Shown here: one piece after another, positions 22,111 through 33,234 of the stretch
How the letters are laid out: each line of letters opens with the position of its first letter
Numbering within the stretch: the first letter of the stretch is position 1
Source of the DNA: Pyrus communis
Lineage: Eukaryota > Streptophyta > Magnoliopsida > Rosales > Rosaceae
Reading direction: 5' to 3'
DNA: 64,000 bases
Assembly: GCF_963583255.1 (NCBI RefSeq)
Contig: NC_084810.1
Span: 3,565,751-3,629,750 of the forward strand
Made by a program: the position numbers and the translations under genes
Notes under the pieces: generated by a model
The model's database searches: none
What the model was told of the DNA's origin: nothing
The model's input: the letters and a program-made list of their open reading frames with translations, nothing else

Positions 22111-22780
22111 TCCATATTTCGGAGAATCTACAACCCAACTTCTTTAACCATGTGACTGCGCTTCTTGAGCATCTTTTGAAGGTAAATAGCTTTAACCTAT
22201 TTCTTTTACACTGTGTTTGGTAGAGAGGACTATATAGGAAGGAAAGAAGGAAACAGTATGTTATGCATAAGTAAATGTTTAATTTATGCATGTGTTTATG
22301 TTTGATCAATATTTTATCTTCATGAAGGTTCATTGTCTTCCTGCATTTGACTATTTGAGCAAATTGAAGCTCATTATTAATGACTGCTATTACTGGGATT
22401 TGCTAACAGAGTTGCTCAAGAGATCACCTCGTCTGGAATTTCTTGTCGTTGAACGTGATGATGTAAGTTGTATTTCCCCTCATGTAAGTCATACAATCGT
22501 GCACCTCTTTACTGTTTTCATTTCATTCACACTTTTCAGGAGTCAGATTGTGTTGCCGATTATGATGAGCATGAGTACTTACAAGATGTCTTATACTCAG
22601 ATCAGTGATGGAGTACACCGGAGTCTGTGCCTGCTTGTTTGATATCCAAATGAGCAGAAAGTTGCAAAGTACCTGTTACAGAGTGGTAAAATTTTGAAAA
22701 AGGTTACTATTCATGATGAGGTATTCAGAGATTTGATGCTGCAAAAGGATTCTAGGAAATGCCAAGTTAAATTCTGTAAG
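22111..22780 (+). pseudogene. F-box/FBD 3' fragment, block 1 copy x
   Basis: Starts inside the LRR part (GESTTQLL then a stop), crosses an intron, and encodes VHCLPAFDYLSKLKLIINDC plus YYWDLLTELLKRSPRLEFLV. After a second intron comes ESDCVADYDEHEYLQDVLYS followed by an in-frame TGA and a truncated FBD region. No F-box precedes it; the PPR fragment directly abuts it, so its 5' half was lost. Confidence 0.75.
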
Positions 22781-23900
22781 TCCAGTCTTTATTCTGTACG
22801 ACAGTAGAAAAGTTTTAGCTTCTTTGACGTTTTTATTCTGTAAGTCCAGTGTTTTCTTTTAGATGGATTCTGTTAACAAGTTAAATTTGATTCTGCAAAA
22901 TGATTATAGGACTTAAATACAGTCTGTTTGGTAACCCAAAAAATATTCATTTATGATTGATAGAAAGTTTCCGTTGTTTATTTGTGATGATTAGCAGCTA
23001 CTTCTAGATTAATTTTTTGGGTCTGTTTTGTTTTCAACGAAAAGCTTTTCTCTAGAAAGAAGAATTTCACATGTCAAGATATTTGAACAGTCTGAAGTTT
23101 ATAAACTAATTGAATGGAGCATAAATTTAGAGTTTCTAGTTTCTAGTTTTAATTTAATTTAATTTAATTTAATTTTTTAACATTTTGATGCAAGAGTTGA
23201 AGATAGGATTAGTGGATTAGCAGATGTCGGAGCATCAAGCAAGAGTGAAGATAGGATTAGTGGATTAACAGATGCAATTCTTTGTCACATTCTTTCCTTC
23301 ATTCCAACAAAGTTTGCTGTGAGAGACAGCATTCTGTCTACTAGATGGAATAACATATGGGCTTTTGTTCCCACTTTGGACTTGAAAATTCAAACGCATG
23401 TCTGTTATGTGGAAGAATGAATATCTTTCTGACCATGTTTGTTGTTTGAACTCTGTCAATTGGGTACTTGCCTCTCGTGACACATCAGATATTAAAACTT
23501 CCGACTCCATTGTTGCTCGCTTGTTGAGGATTTCTCTCAGATTGATGGTTGGATCCGCACCGCCATTAGGCAGAATGTTGTTGAACTTGATCTTCATGTT
23601 AAAGCATTTATACTGATGATGAAGTTTTCCGACTTTGGAGTTGCCTGAATGTGTTTTCAGGTGCAAGACACTGGTGCTTTGAAGGTTAGTCAGATTGTAT
23701 TACCTATATTCCTCCTGCGTCAGGCTGTTTCCCAAAACTCAAGTTCCTTGATGTCAAAGTTGAATGTCCTGAAGGCAACTCAACGGAAAACCTTTATTCA
23801 TGCTGCCCTTTACTTGAAGATTTATCTATAAATGCAACTATTGCAGTTGATATGGTTCCAAAATTTAAAGTCTCTTCACCTGAACTGAAGACGTGAAGAA

Positions 23901-24199
23901 TGATAGAATATTAAGGTTTGTGGACGTAGTGGTTTTATCCACTACGTAAACATAGGGTTATCTTTTGTAAGCAGGTTAACTGCATGGTTCAATAAATCCT
24001 AGTTTTTAGGAATCAGTTGTAGTTGTTTACTTAGAGACTTAGTCATTTACCACGTTTAGGATTATGTTTAACGTGGGCTGCAGTTTTTCCGTTCCAGTTG
24101 TTTGTAAGGCTTATTTATAGCCAGTTTCTTGTTTGTGGTTTAATAAGACAATCCTTCCAGTTCGCAGAGATCCTTTTCAGCATATACTTAGGTTTAACA
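23901..24199 (+). repeat. Copia 5' LTR
   Basis: It begins TGATAGAATATTAAGG and ends AGGTTTAACA. A TATTTATAG motif near 24112 may serve as TATA box. It appears identical to 28303-28601. Confidence 0.96.
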
Positions 24200-24201
24200 T
24201 T

Positions 24202-24213
24202 TGGTATCAGAGC
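24202..24213 (+). promoter_or_regulatory. Primer-binding site (initiator tRNA-Met)
   Basis: TGGTATCAGAGC lies 2 bases after the 5' LTR. It is the standard plant Copia site complementary to the 3' end of initiator tRNA-Met, which primes minus-strand cDNA. Confidence 0.95.
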
Positions 24214-24279
24214 CCCACCCTGGGGCTCTTGATCGAAGCTTGAGAGATCGTAATCTTTTGAGTGTAGAAGTACGTGAAC

Positions 24280-27200
24280 ATGGCAGGAGAAGGAAGTGGT
24301 TTTGTGCAAGCATCCATCCCAAAGCTGGAAGGGCATTACGATCATTGGGCAATGCTTATGGAAAATTTCCTACGTTCAAAGGAATATTGGAGTCTTGTGG
24401 AGCATGGAATTCCTGCAGTAGCAGAAGGAGGTTCACTCTCAGAAGGGCAACGAAAAGTGTTCGAGGAGCACAAGTTGAAAGATTTAAAGGCTAAGAACTA
24501 TCTGTTTCAAGCAATCGACCGAGCTGTTTTGGAAACAATCCTGAACAAGGACACGGCTAAAGAGATTTGGGATTCGTTGAAGCAGAAGTATCAAGGAACT
24601 GCTCGAGTCAAACGAGCACAGTTGCAGGCTCTTCGAAAGGAGTTTGAGATGCTACACATGAAGACGGGAGAGACTGTGAACGAATTCTTTGGTCGAACGT
24701 TAACCATAGCCAACAAAAGAAGGATCAATGGTGACAAACTGACAGATGTAGAAGTTATTGAGAAGATTTTGAGATCGATGACTCCTAAGTATGACTATGT
24801 GGTTTGTTCAATTGAGGAATCCAAAGACTTGGACATTCTTTCAATTGACGAACTGCAAAGTAGTTTGTTGGTTCATGAGCAGCGGATGATTGGACATGTC
24901 GTGGAAGAACAAGCTCTAAAGGTGGTTCACGAAGAGAACTATGGTGGAAGAGGCCGTGGACGCGGAAGCTATCGTGGAAGAGGTAGAGGAAGGGGCAGAC
25001 AGATGTTTGACAAGTCAACAATTGAATGCTATAACTGTCATGAGCTAGGGCATTTTCAGTATGAATGCCCCAAGAGAGATAAGGAAGGAAAAGTCAACTA
25101 TGCAGAAGCAAGTGAAGAGATGTTGCTCATGGCATACGTGGATACTCAGGAGATCAAAGAGGACATCTGGTTTCTGGATTCTGGTTGCAGTAACCATATG
25201 TGTGGAAAGAGAGCATTGTTCTTGGACTTTGATGGAAGTTTCAGAGAAACGGTGAAACTGGGAAACAATACTAGCATGGCTGTGATGGGGAAAGGGAACA
25301 TTCGACTTCAAGTGCATGGAATAATTCAGGTGATCACGGGAGTGTTTTACGTACCTGCCTTAAAAAACAATCTCCTGAGTATTGGTCAGCTTCAGGAGAG
25401 AGGTCTTGCTATTCTCATTAAACAAGGGAGGTGCAAGATCTACCATCCTGAACGAGGACTGATCATAGAAACGGTCATGGCTGCAAATCGCATGTTCATT
25501 CTTGTTGCTCAGCATCAATTCAATGAACAGGCATGTTTTACAGCCATTACAGATGATCTAGTTCAGTTGTGGCACTGTCGATATGGGCACTTGAGTCTTG
25601 GCGGATTAAAGACGCTACAACAGAAGCAAATGGTGAGCGGACTACCAGAAATAAGGGACTCCTCAAGAGTGTGTGAGAATTGTCTGATAGGCAAGCAATC
25701 AAGAGATCCTTTTCCAAAGCACAGTACGTGGAGGGCTGATCAAATCTTAGAACTTATCCATGCAGACATATGTGGCCCGATACAACCTACATCTAACAGC
25801 AAGAAGAGGTATCTACTCACATTCATTGATGATTTTAGTCGTAAGACTTGGATCTATTTTCTAATTGAGAAGTCAGAAGCTTTTAAAACCTTTAAAGCAT
25901 TCAAAAGCCTTGTGGAGAAAGAAACAGGTGCAAGTATCAAAAGTCTACGCACGGATCGTGGAGGGGAATTCACATCTCATGAGTTTGCTGAATTCTGTGT
26001 TGAGAATGGGATTCAACGTCAACTCACAGCAGCCTACACCCCACAGCAGAATGGAGTGGCTGAACGCAAGAATAGGACCATCATGAACATGGTTCGAAGT
26101 CTATTGATCGAGAAGAAGATGCCAAAGACCTTTTGGCCAGAAGCAGCAAACTGGACCGTGCATGTGCTCAACAGAAGTCCCACGTTTGCAGTCAAAAATA
26201 AAACTCCCGAGGAGGCATGGAGTGGGACGATACCATCAGTAAGTTACTTCAGGATCTTTGGATGTATTTCATATGCACATGTTCCAGATAATAAGAGGAC
26301 TAAGCTGGATGACAAAAGTCTGAAGTGCGTGCTGCTTGGAGTCAGCGAAGGGACGAAGGCTTATCGACTTTTTGATCCAGTCTCGCAGAAAATCATAATT
26401 AGTCGTGATGTTCGTTTTGATGAGAACAATAGCTGGGATTGGGAGGAACATTATCCTGAAGCTGTCTTAGCAGTGTTGGAGTGGGATGACGATGAAGATG
26501 AACCAACTGAAGATAATGATGTTGATAATCAGGGAGAAGATGGCAATGTTTCTGGTGAGAATGACAATAACACAGGCAGCAACAGTGACTCGGATCAAGT
26601 CTCGGAAGTAAATGCATCCAGTCCAGAGGAAGGCAGAACTAGGGCTCCGCCAATATGGATGAGAGATTACGTAACAGGAGAAGGATTATCTGAAGAAGAG
26701 GACATGGTGCATCTGGCATTTTTAGCTGACAGTGATCCGCTTCACTACAATGAAGCTGTGACAAGTTCTAAATGGAGGAAAGCTATGGATGTAGAAATTG
26801 CAGCCATTGAAAGGAATAACACCTGGGAATTAACGGATTTACCTAAAGGGGGAAAGAAGATTGGAGTCAAATGGGTTTACAAAACGAAGCTTAATGAGAA
26901 TGGAGAGGTGGATAAGTACAAAGCTCGGCTGGTGGCTAAGGGGTATGCTCAGGAATATGGGATCGACTATGCTGAAGTATTCGCTCCTGTGGCCAGGTTA
27001 GAAACTGTTCGAATTGTGATTGCACTTGCTGCGCAAAAGGACTGGACAATTCATCAATTGGACGTGAAAAGTGCTTTTCTACATGGGGAGGTTAATGAAG
27101 AAGTATTTGTAGAACAACCACCTGGGTATGTACTGAAGGATAAAGAGCATAAAGTTTACAAACTAAGAAAAGCTTTATATGGACTTAAACAAGCCCCTCG

Positions 27201-28275
27201 TGCTTGGTATAGTCGTATAGAAGTTTATTTTTTGAAGGAAGGGTTTGTGAAATGTCCATATGAGCACACCTTGTTTATCAAAACTGGCGATGGAGGTAAA
27301 ATTCTTGTTGTTTGTCTATATGTTGACGATCTCATTTATACTGGCAATGATGAATACATGTTCACTGAGTTTAAGCAGTCAATGATGAATGAGTTTGAAA
27401 TGACTGATCTTGGCAAGATGAGATACTTTCTTGGAATCGAAGTTTTGCAGCAGGAAGAAGGATTATTTATATGTCAAAAGAAGTATGCACAGGATGTGTT
27501 GAAAAGGTTCAATATGGAGAATTGCAACTCAGTACAGAATCCTATTGTTCCAGGTACCAAGTTGACAAAGGATGACACGGGTGAAAAGGTCAACAGCACT
27601 GTCTACAAACAAATCGTGGGGAGTCTCATGTATCTTACAGCCACTCGGCCTGACACTATGTTTGTGGTAAGTTTACTTAGCAGATTTATGGAGTGTCCAA
27701 CAGAAATGCATTTGGCAGCAGCAAAAAGGGTTCTGAGGTATTTGAAAGGCACGATTGGTCTCGGGATTCAATACAGCAAGGGAGGACATGCTGAGCTCAG
27801 AGGTTTTACAGATAGTGATTATGCAGGCGACTTAGATGACAGAAAGAGCACATCGGGGTATCTGTTTATGTTGAGTGCAGGAGCTGTGTGTTGGGCTTCG
27901 AAGAAGCAACCTATAGTTACATTATCAACAACTGAAGCTGAGTTTATAGCAGCAGCTTCATGTGCGTGTCAAGCAATCTGGTTGAGAAGGATAATGCAAG
28001 AACTATGTCAAGTCCAGCGAGGTCCTACAACAATTTATTGTGACAATAGCTCAGCAATAAAGCTCTCTAGGAATCCTGTCATGCACGGTCGAAGCAAACA
28101 CATAGATGTGCGCTTCCATTTTCTTCGTGAATTGACTAAAGATGAAACTGTGCAGCTGGTCCATTGCATCACTCAGGAGCAAATAGCAGATATATTCACT
28201 AAGCCTTTAAAGACTGATGCCTTTCTGAAGATGCGTGGGCTTATGGGGATGCGTTTGGAACCAGGTGTAAACTGA
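24280..28275 (+). CDS. Copia gag-pol polyprotein, 1331 aa, intact
   Basis: ATG at 24280 chosen because it is the first in-frame ATG; the frame extends upstream only by non-ATG codons. Order is typical Copia: gag (1-240), CCHC zinc knuckle (C250-x2-C-x4-H-x4-C263), aspartic protease with D300-S-G, integrase with D496, D559 and E595 (35 residues between the last two), reverse transcriptase with Y1014-V-D-D, and RNase H starting near D1178. An arginine-glycine rich stretch precedes the knuckle. Integrase before RT defines Copia rather than Gypsy. All catalytic residues visible are present and no stop or shift interrupts, so the element may be autonomous. I could not assign a Copia lineage. Confidence 0.96.
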   Translation: MAGEGSGFVQASIPKLEGHYDHWAMLMENFLRSKEYWSLVEHGIPAVAEGGSLSEGQRKVFEEHKLKDLKAKNYLFQAIDRAVLETILNKDTAKEIWDSLKQKYQGTARVKRAQLQALRKEFEMLHMKTGETVNEFFGRTLTIANKRRINGDKLTDVEVIEKILRSMTPKYDYVVCSIEESKDLDILSIDELQSSLLVHEQRMIGHVVEEQALKVVHEENYGGRGRGRGSYRGRGRGRGRQMFDKSTIECYNCHELGHFQYECPKRDKEGKVNYAEASEEMLLMAYVDTQEIKEDIWFLDSGCSNHMCGKRALFLDFDGSFRETVKLGNNTSMAVMGKGNIRLQVHGIIQVITGVFYVPALKNNLLSIGQLQERGLAILIKQGRCKIYHPERGLIIETVMAANRMFILVAQHQFNEQACFTAITDDLVQLWHCRYGHLSLGGLKTLQQKQMVSGLPEIRDSSRVCENCLIGKQSRDPFPKHSTWRADQILELIHADICGPIQPTSNSKKRYLLTFIDDFSRKTWIYFLIEKSEAFKTFKAFKSLVEKETGASIKSLRTDRGGEFTSHEFAEFCVENGIQRQLTAAYTPQQNGVAERKNRTIMNMVRSLLIEKKMPKTFWPEAANWTVHVLNRSPTFAVKNKTPEEAWSGTIPSVSYFRIFGCISYAHVPDNKRTKLDDKSLKCVLLGVSEGTKAYRLFDPVSQKIIISRDVRFDENNSWDWEEHYPEAVLAVLEWDDDEDEPTEDNDVDNQGEDGNVSGENDNNTGSNSDSDQVSEVNASSPEEGRTRAPPIWMRDYVTGEGLSEEEDMVHLAFLADSDPLHYNEAVTSSKWRKAMDVEIAAIERNNTWELTDLPKGGKKIGVKWVYKTKLNENGEVDKYKARLVAKGYAQEYGIDYAEVFAPVARLETVRIVIALAAQKDWTIHQLDVKSAFLHGEVNEEVFVEQPPGYVLKDKEHKVYKLRKALYGLKQAPRAWYSRIEVYFLKEGFVKCPYEHTLFIKTGDGGKILVVCLYVDDLIYTGNDEYMFTEFKQSMMNEFEMTDLGKMRYFLGIEVLQQEEGLFICQKKYAQDVLKRFNMENCNSVQNPIVPGTKLTKDDTGEKVNSTVYKQIVGSLMYLTATRPDTMFVVSLLSRFMECPTEMHLAAAKRVLRYLKGTIGLGIQYSKGGHAELRGFTDSDYAGDLDDRKSTSGYLFMLSAGAVCWASKKQPIVTLSTTEAEFIAAASCACQAIWLRRIMQELCQVQRGPTTIYCDNSSAIKLSRNPVMHGRSKHIDVRFHFLRELTKDETVQLVHCITQEQIADIFTKPLKTDAFLKMRGLMGMRLEPGVN

Positions 28276-28293
28276 TTGCATTGCAATTAGTTT

Positions 28294-28302
28294 AAGGGAG
28301 GA
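28294..28302 (+). promoter_or_regulatory. Polypurine tract
   Basis: AAGGGAGGA directly abuts the 3' LTR and would prime plus-strand synthesis. Confidence 0.9.
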
Positions 28303-28601
28303 TGATAGAATATTAAGGTTTGTGGACGTAGTGGTTTTATCCACTACGTAAACATAGGGTTATCTTTTGTAAGCAGGTTAACTGCATGGTTCAATAAATC
28401 CTAGTTTTTAGGAATCAGTTGTAGTTGTTTACTTAGAGACTTAGTCATTTACCACGTTTAGGATTATGTTTAACGTGGGCTGCAGTTTTTCCGTTCCAGT
28501 TGTTTGTAAGGCTTATTTATAGCCAGTTTCTTGTTTGTGGTTTAATAAGACAATCCTTCCAGTTCGCAGAGATCCTTTTCAGCATATACTTAGGTTTAAC
28601 A
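28303..28601 (+). repeat. Copia 3' LTR
   Basis: 299 bp, TG...CA, same sequence as 23901-24199 by eye; followed by the AAGAA target duplication. Confidence 0.96.
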
Positions 28602-29841
28602 AAGAATGTCCTTCTTTCTTAATGTGTTTGTTGTTGAAAAAGATATTAAGTACAGTATTTCTAAAATGCCCCAAAGCTTGACAGCCTTGACATTTGACAG
28701 GAATATTTGTCGAATTATTCATTCAAGAATGTAACATCCCTGGTCAAAGGCAGTGTGTATCTCCATAGCCATTAAGCGGCTGAATACCAGGATGGCGTTT
28801 CTGACCAAGCAACTGTGCTTCTGCAGGGATTTTCCAGTGTTAAATATCTGTCTATTTCAGCTCATGTTATGGAGGTAAGTATATGCCCCAACTCATTTCT
28901 TTTACGCTGTGTATGACTTAGGACACAGAGAAGGGGATTTGCACAGGGGAAAAGCAAATCCCTTCATAGTTGGACAGGTTAAAGAAATCAAATAGTAATT
29001 CAGTTTTGGGGTAGGAAGGAGATGACAAAGAAACAGAACTGTATCTGAGTAATAAGATACTCGGTTCCTTTTTCCTTTTTCCATCATAATCCCCTTTTAT
29101 GTACAAAAGAAATGCTTCCACGATCCTAAAATACGAGGGAAAGACAAATCCCTGGCATGCCACCTTTTCCCGTTCTTTTTAGCCTGTTAATCATTCTTTC
29201 TTTGTACCAAAAGTAGTATCTGTCTGTAAAGTGAAACCTGTATTACGTTTTGGCAATTTTTTTATTTGAATCTGAATGTTATGTATTATTAAATTTTTAC
29301 TTAATACACTGGTATATATTTGATCTTTAACCTATGTTTTCGAGAAGAGTTATCCTCTGCTTGCATTTGATAATTTGAGGGATTTGAACCTGGTTCTTTA
29401 CAATTGCTATCACTGGAATTTGCTAACAGAGTTGCTCAAGCAATCACCTAATTTGGAATCTCTTGTCGTAAAATATGAAGTGAGATGTATTTCCACTCAT
29501 GCTAAGTCATAACAGCTTGTTGCTCTTTACTATTCTCATATTTGTACTTTTCAGGACGAGGAATGTGTTGAGGATTATGAGGAGCGTGAAGAGGACTTAG
29601 TTTTCTTATACTCAGAGCATCGATAGAGCACACCCAAGTCAGTGCCTATCTGTCTAATATCACACCTCAAGACTGTCACTACAAGGGAATTCAAGGGATA
29701 CCCACATGAGAAGAAAGTGGTACAGTATTTGCCAAAGAACGGTAACGTTTTGGATAAGATGATTATTTATCGATTGATGGGTTTTACGAAGAATTAATGC
29801 TTGAAAAGGCTCCTAGGACTTGTCAGGTTGAACTTCTCTGA

Positions 29842-30276
29842 GATGCAATTTGTAGCTTCTACATGGTTATAATTTTGTAAGTCCAATGTTTGGGGTTTTG
29901 CTTTCAAAATTGTAAATCAGACCAGCATTTCTGATAATCTTCAGATTGATCGATTTGTGGATGTTTGTTTTGGATTGTATACATGTTTACTTCAACTTCA
30001 TTAAACTATTTTTTGCATTTCTTTTGTATACAAGGCGATATGGATTATAGCGAATTATATTTGTGTTTTCAAAAAAGTTCTGGGTTTAGAAATTACACTA
30101 ATTCCCTATGAGGTTTCAAATGTTTTCATCCAAAAGTTGATATAAGTCTTTATTTATAAGTTTCTTCCAAATGGCAATTGACAACTTTAACCTCAAAGAT
30201 TAAATTAAGCGTAGACACTCCATGAGATCTATACTTATTTTCATCTCACAGGTTTCTCAAATTATGTTTCTCAAAT
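29842..30276. other. Linker between blocks 1 and 2
   Basis: AT-rich. It contains ATTCCCTATGAGGTTTCAAA and TTGACAACTTTAACCTC, resembling a decayed dispersed repeat, and ends in a duplicated GTTTCTCAAATT at the block junction. The same linker occurs at 39583-40017 and 46172-46600. Confidence 0.6.
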
Positions 30277-30515
30277 TTGTTAAGATTACTTAATCTTTCT
30301 TTTCAGCTGCTAATTTCTAGATTGAATTGAATTGGTTTGCGCAAAAAATGTTCCATTTACTGGGTTTTTTGTTTTAATTTCTCTAGACAAGTAGAATTTC
30401 ATATGTCAATATTATATATGAACAGTTTAAGGTTTGTTAAAGTAATTGGAAGGAAGCGTAAATTAAGAGTTTTTGGTTTCAATATTTACAATTTTTTTAT
30501 CAAAATTCTAAACAG

Positions 30516-32132
30516 ATATAAAAGTGGGTTTGAATTCGGAGACTCGAAGACTAAAAGAGAATTCAAAGCCTCGGGCAGGAGGTGAAGATAGGATTAGTCG
30601 ATTGCGAGATGCAGTTCTTTGTCACATACTTTCCTTAATTCCAACAAAGTATGCTGTGAGGAGCAGCATTGTGTCCAACAGATGGAAGAACATATGGGCT
30701 TCTGTTCCTAATCTGGACTTCGAAGATAGATCAAACCGTTGTATCACGGAAAAGAAATATAAGTGTGACAGTGTTGGATTTTCGACCTTTGTTGATCGTC
30801 TGCTTTCCCTTCGTGATTCATCAATGGACATTAAAAAGTTTCGTCTTCATTGGGTCTGCTCTAGTGACGATTTCTCTTGCATTGATGGTTGGATTCGAAC
30901 TGCCGTCAAGCATAATGTCGTTGAACTTGACCTTCTAGTTGAAACGGATTCTAGTGATGATTTTATATTTGAGTTTCCTCAATGCATTTTTAGTTGTAAA
31001 ACACTCGTGGCTTTGAAGGTGTATTCAAATTGTATTAGCTACAGTCCTCCTACATCAGGGTGCGTTCTAAATCTCAAGACCCTCTATGTCGGAGCTAAAT
31101 ATCCCGATAGTGACTAGGTGGAAAAGATTTTTTCTTGCTGCCCTGTACTTGGAAGATTTAACTATAATGGGACTTCTTGGTGAATATGAGGTTTTGAATT
31201 ACAAGATCTCTGCGCCTGAATTAAACACATTAAGGTTGAACTTACCTGTATATGTTGGAGATCATGATCAGAACCACAGTATTTTTATTAATTGTCCGAA
31301 GCTTGAAAACCTTGATATCAGGCAGGATATTTCGTCGAGTTATACATTTGTGAACGTCAAATCCCTTGTTAAAGCCAGTTTTACTCTCTTTTTCCATAGT
31401 GCGGAGAATCTACAACCCAATTTCGATAACCTTGCAATTACGAGCCTGACAGGAATTTCTAATGTTCAGTGTCTTTCTCTATCAGCTCATCATTTTTTGA
31501 AGGTAAATATTCTTTAACCTATTTCTTTTATACTATGTTTGGTAGAGAGGATTCATACAGTTGAGCCCACTTACAGCGATAAGGCTTGTTTGTTGTTGTT
31601 TTGGTGTTTGGTATAGGAAGGAAGAAGGAAACAGTATGTTCTGCATAAGTAAATATTTAATTTATGCATGAGTTTTTGTTTTATCGATATATTATCTTTC
31701 ATGAAGGGTCATTGTCTACCGGCATTTGATAATTTAAGAGAACTGAAGCTGGTTCTTCACGATTGCTATCACTGGGATTCGCTAACAGAGTTGCTCAAGA
31801 GATCACCTATTTTGGAATATCTTGTTGTAGAATATGAAGAAGTAAGATGTATTTCAGTATTTTCGCTCTTGCCAAGTCATTCACATTTTTTTCAGGATAA
31901 GGAATGCGTTGACGATTATGATGGGCATGAGTACTTAAAACATGTCTTATACTCAGAGCATCGATGGAGTACACCAGAGTCTGTGCCTATTTGTTTGATA
32001 TCACACCTCAAGACTATCACTATAAGGGGATTCAAGGGATACCCGCATGAGAAGAAAGTGGCAAAGTATCTGTTAGAGAATGGTAAAGTTTTGAATAAGA
32101 TGACTATTCACAAGGGTTATACAAAGAGTTAA
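30516..32132 (+). pseudogene. F-box/LRR/FBD pseudogene, block 2 copy a (most complete)
   Basis: Exon 1 starts after AAACAG at 30516. The F-box frame runs 30518-31117: F-box, then FVDRLLSLRDSSMDIKKFRL and CSSDDFSCIDGWIRTAVKHN. It ends in TAG after YPDSD; the next segment (VEKIFSCCPVL) would continue in frame, and an extra G near 31154 then shifts to the frame at 31160-31502 (LEDLTIMGLLGEYEVLNYKI...LSAHHFLK). Introns lie at about 31503-31706 and 31841-31895. The last exon (31896-32132) has an FBD domain, with WSTPESVPICLISHLKTITI, GYPHEKKVAKYLLENGKVLN and a TAA stop. No in-frame ATG: ATA AAA GTG stands at the expected start. F-box adaptors work in SCF E3 ligases. Two lesions plus the lost start make coding unlikely. 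Confidence 0.85.
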
Positions 32133-32569
32133 CACAGAAAAGGGGTTCTATGACTTGCCAAGTTGAATTGGTCTAAAATGTAAGTCTTAATTCTTACAAT
32201 TTTTTTATTTTTTAAGTCCAGTGTTGTGTTTTGGATGGATTCTCTTACCTGAGTTCTTGATGAGACCAGCACCTTTGTTAATCTTGAGATTGATCAATTT
32301 GCAGATGTTTGTTTCGACTTGAATATGTTTCCTTCCAATTCTTTAACTAATGGTGGCATGAACATATTTGAAGATATGTGCTTAGCGTACTCATACCATG
32401 GTTAGCCTGTTGACACGTTAATTTCCAATGGATTCTGTTAGTCTTAATGGATCAATTTGCAGATATTTGTTTTGGATTGCATTCATTTTAAACTAGCCGT
32501 TGCTTTTCAAAAAAATTTCCTCCCCAATAGCTCTACTTAACGACCAATTGAACTTGTCTAAAATGCTAA

Positions 32570-32909
32570 GGGCCTGTTTGGTACTCTACTTGAATCTAAC
32601 TTTTTAAATTCAAAAACAATTTTCAAGTTTTAGGCCTTAAAAACTTGTTTGGTAGAACTATTTTCAAAAACTGAACTAAAAAATATAGTCTATTTTCTAA
32701 AAACATAAAAAGTGAGTTTTTAGAGTTTTTATTGTTTTTAAACTTAAACTCACTCATTTCTTTTCTCTCCATCCTCCCCTCTCACTCCAAATCTATATCT
32801 CTCTCTCTTCTTCTTTCTTTTTCCTCTTTTTTTTTTTTTTTTTTTTTGACCTTTTTCGTCTTTCCTCCAATCCGCTCTCTTCATTCTTTCGGTTCTTTCT
32901 CTCAGGCCC
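32570..32909. mobile_element. Tourist-like MITE (PIF/Harbinger)
   Basis: 340 bp with GGGCCTG ends (left GGGCCTGTTTGGTA, right reverse complement GGGCCTGAGAGAAAG) and a TAA duplication (32567-32569, 32910-32912). Block 1 has the empty site ATGCTAAGCTTTTA near 18980. The interior carries a long pyrimidine tract (about 32755-32900). Confidence 0.85.
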
Positions 32910-33234
32910 TAAGCTTTTACGAGGTTTTTATTCTGTAAAGTCCAATGTTGTGTTTTGGATGGCTTCTGTTGCCTGAGTTCTTGATGAGACCAACACCTTT
33001 GTTAATCTTGAGATGGATAAATTTGCAGATGTTTGTTTCGAGTTGAATACAGTTCTTTCCTATTGTTTAACTGATTATGGCATAAACATATATGAAGCTA
33101 TGTGCTTAGCGTACTGGTTTTTAGTTGACACATCAATTTGCAATTTATTCTCTTAGTCTTAATGGATCAATTTGGAGATGATTGTTTTCGATTGCATACA
33201 TTTTGAACTAGCCGTTGCTTTTCAAAAAATTTTC

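Larger units (their letters stand above)
23901..28601 (+). mobile_element. Full-length Ty1/Copia LTR retrotransposon
   Basis: The element is 4701 bp with two 299-bp LTRs, TG...CA ends, a perfect 5-bp duplication AAGAA (23896-23900, 28602-28606), a tRNA-Met primer site and a purine tract. Its single polyprotein frame is uninterrupted. Blocks 2 and 3 show the unoccupied site at the corresponding place (near 38342 and 44936). Both LTRs read the same base for base by eye, so insertion was recent. Confidence 0.97.
23191..29841 (+). pseudogene. F-box/LRR/FBD pseudogene, block 1 copy b, split by Copia
   Basis: The F-box region reads VEDRISGLADVGASSKSEDR and continues ISGLTDAILCHILSFIPTKF. The EDRISGL element is duplicated in tandem (about 45 bp). 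LRR segments follow with several frameshifts. The gene is cut at 23900/28602 by the Copia element. LRR sequence resumes at 28602, an intron follows at about 28874, and FBD exons lie at 29345-29480 and 29555-29841. A TAG in CATCGATAGAGC (about 29624) interrupts the FBD exon; block 3 has TGG there. Copy b is longer and more diverged from copy a than the a copies are from each other. Confidence 0.85.
16783..30276. repeat. Tandem duplication block 1
   Basis: The block runs from TTGTTAAGATTAC to the next occurrence of that junction at 30277. Without the Copia element it is about 8.8 kb. Order: F-box a, hAT remnant, leader module, telomere-like repeats, PPR fragment, F-box x, F-box b, linker. It matches block 2 nearly base for base over long stretches, with scattered substitutions and a few indels. 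Confidence 0.9.

Noticed and set aside
24785..26617. Several antisense open frames under the Copia polyprotein
   Set aside because: They overlap an intact, domain-complete frame on the other strand and have no recognisable motif.
28643..28904. Minus-strand frames in the b-gene intron, repeated at 38643-38904
   Set aside because: They are intron sequence copied with the block; no family, no splice logic.
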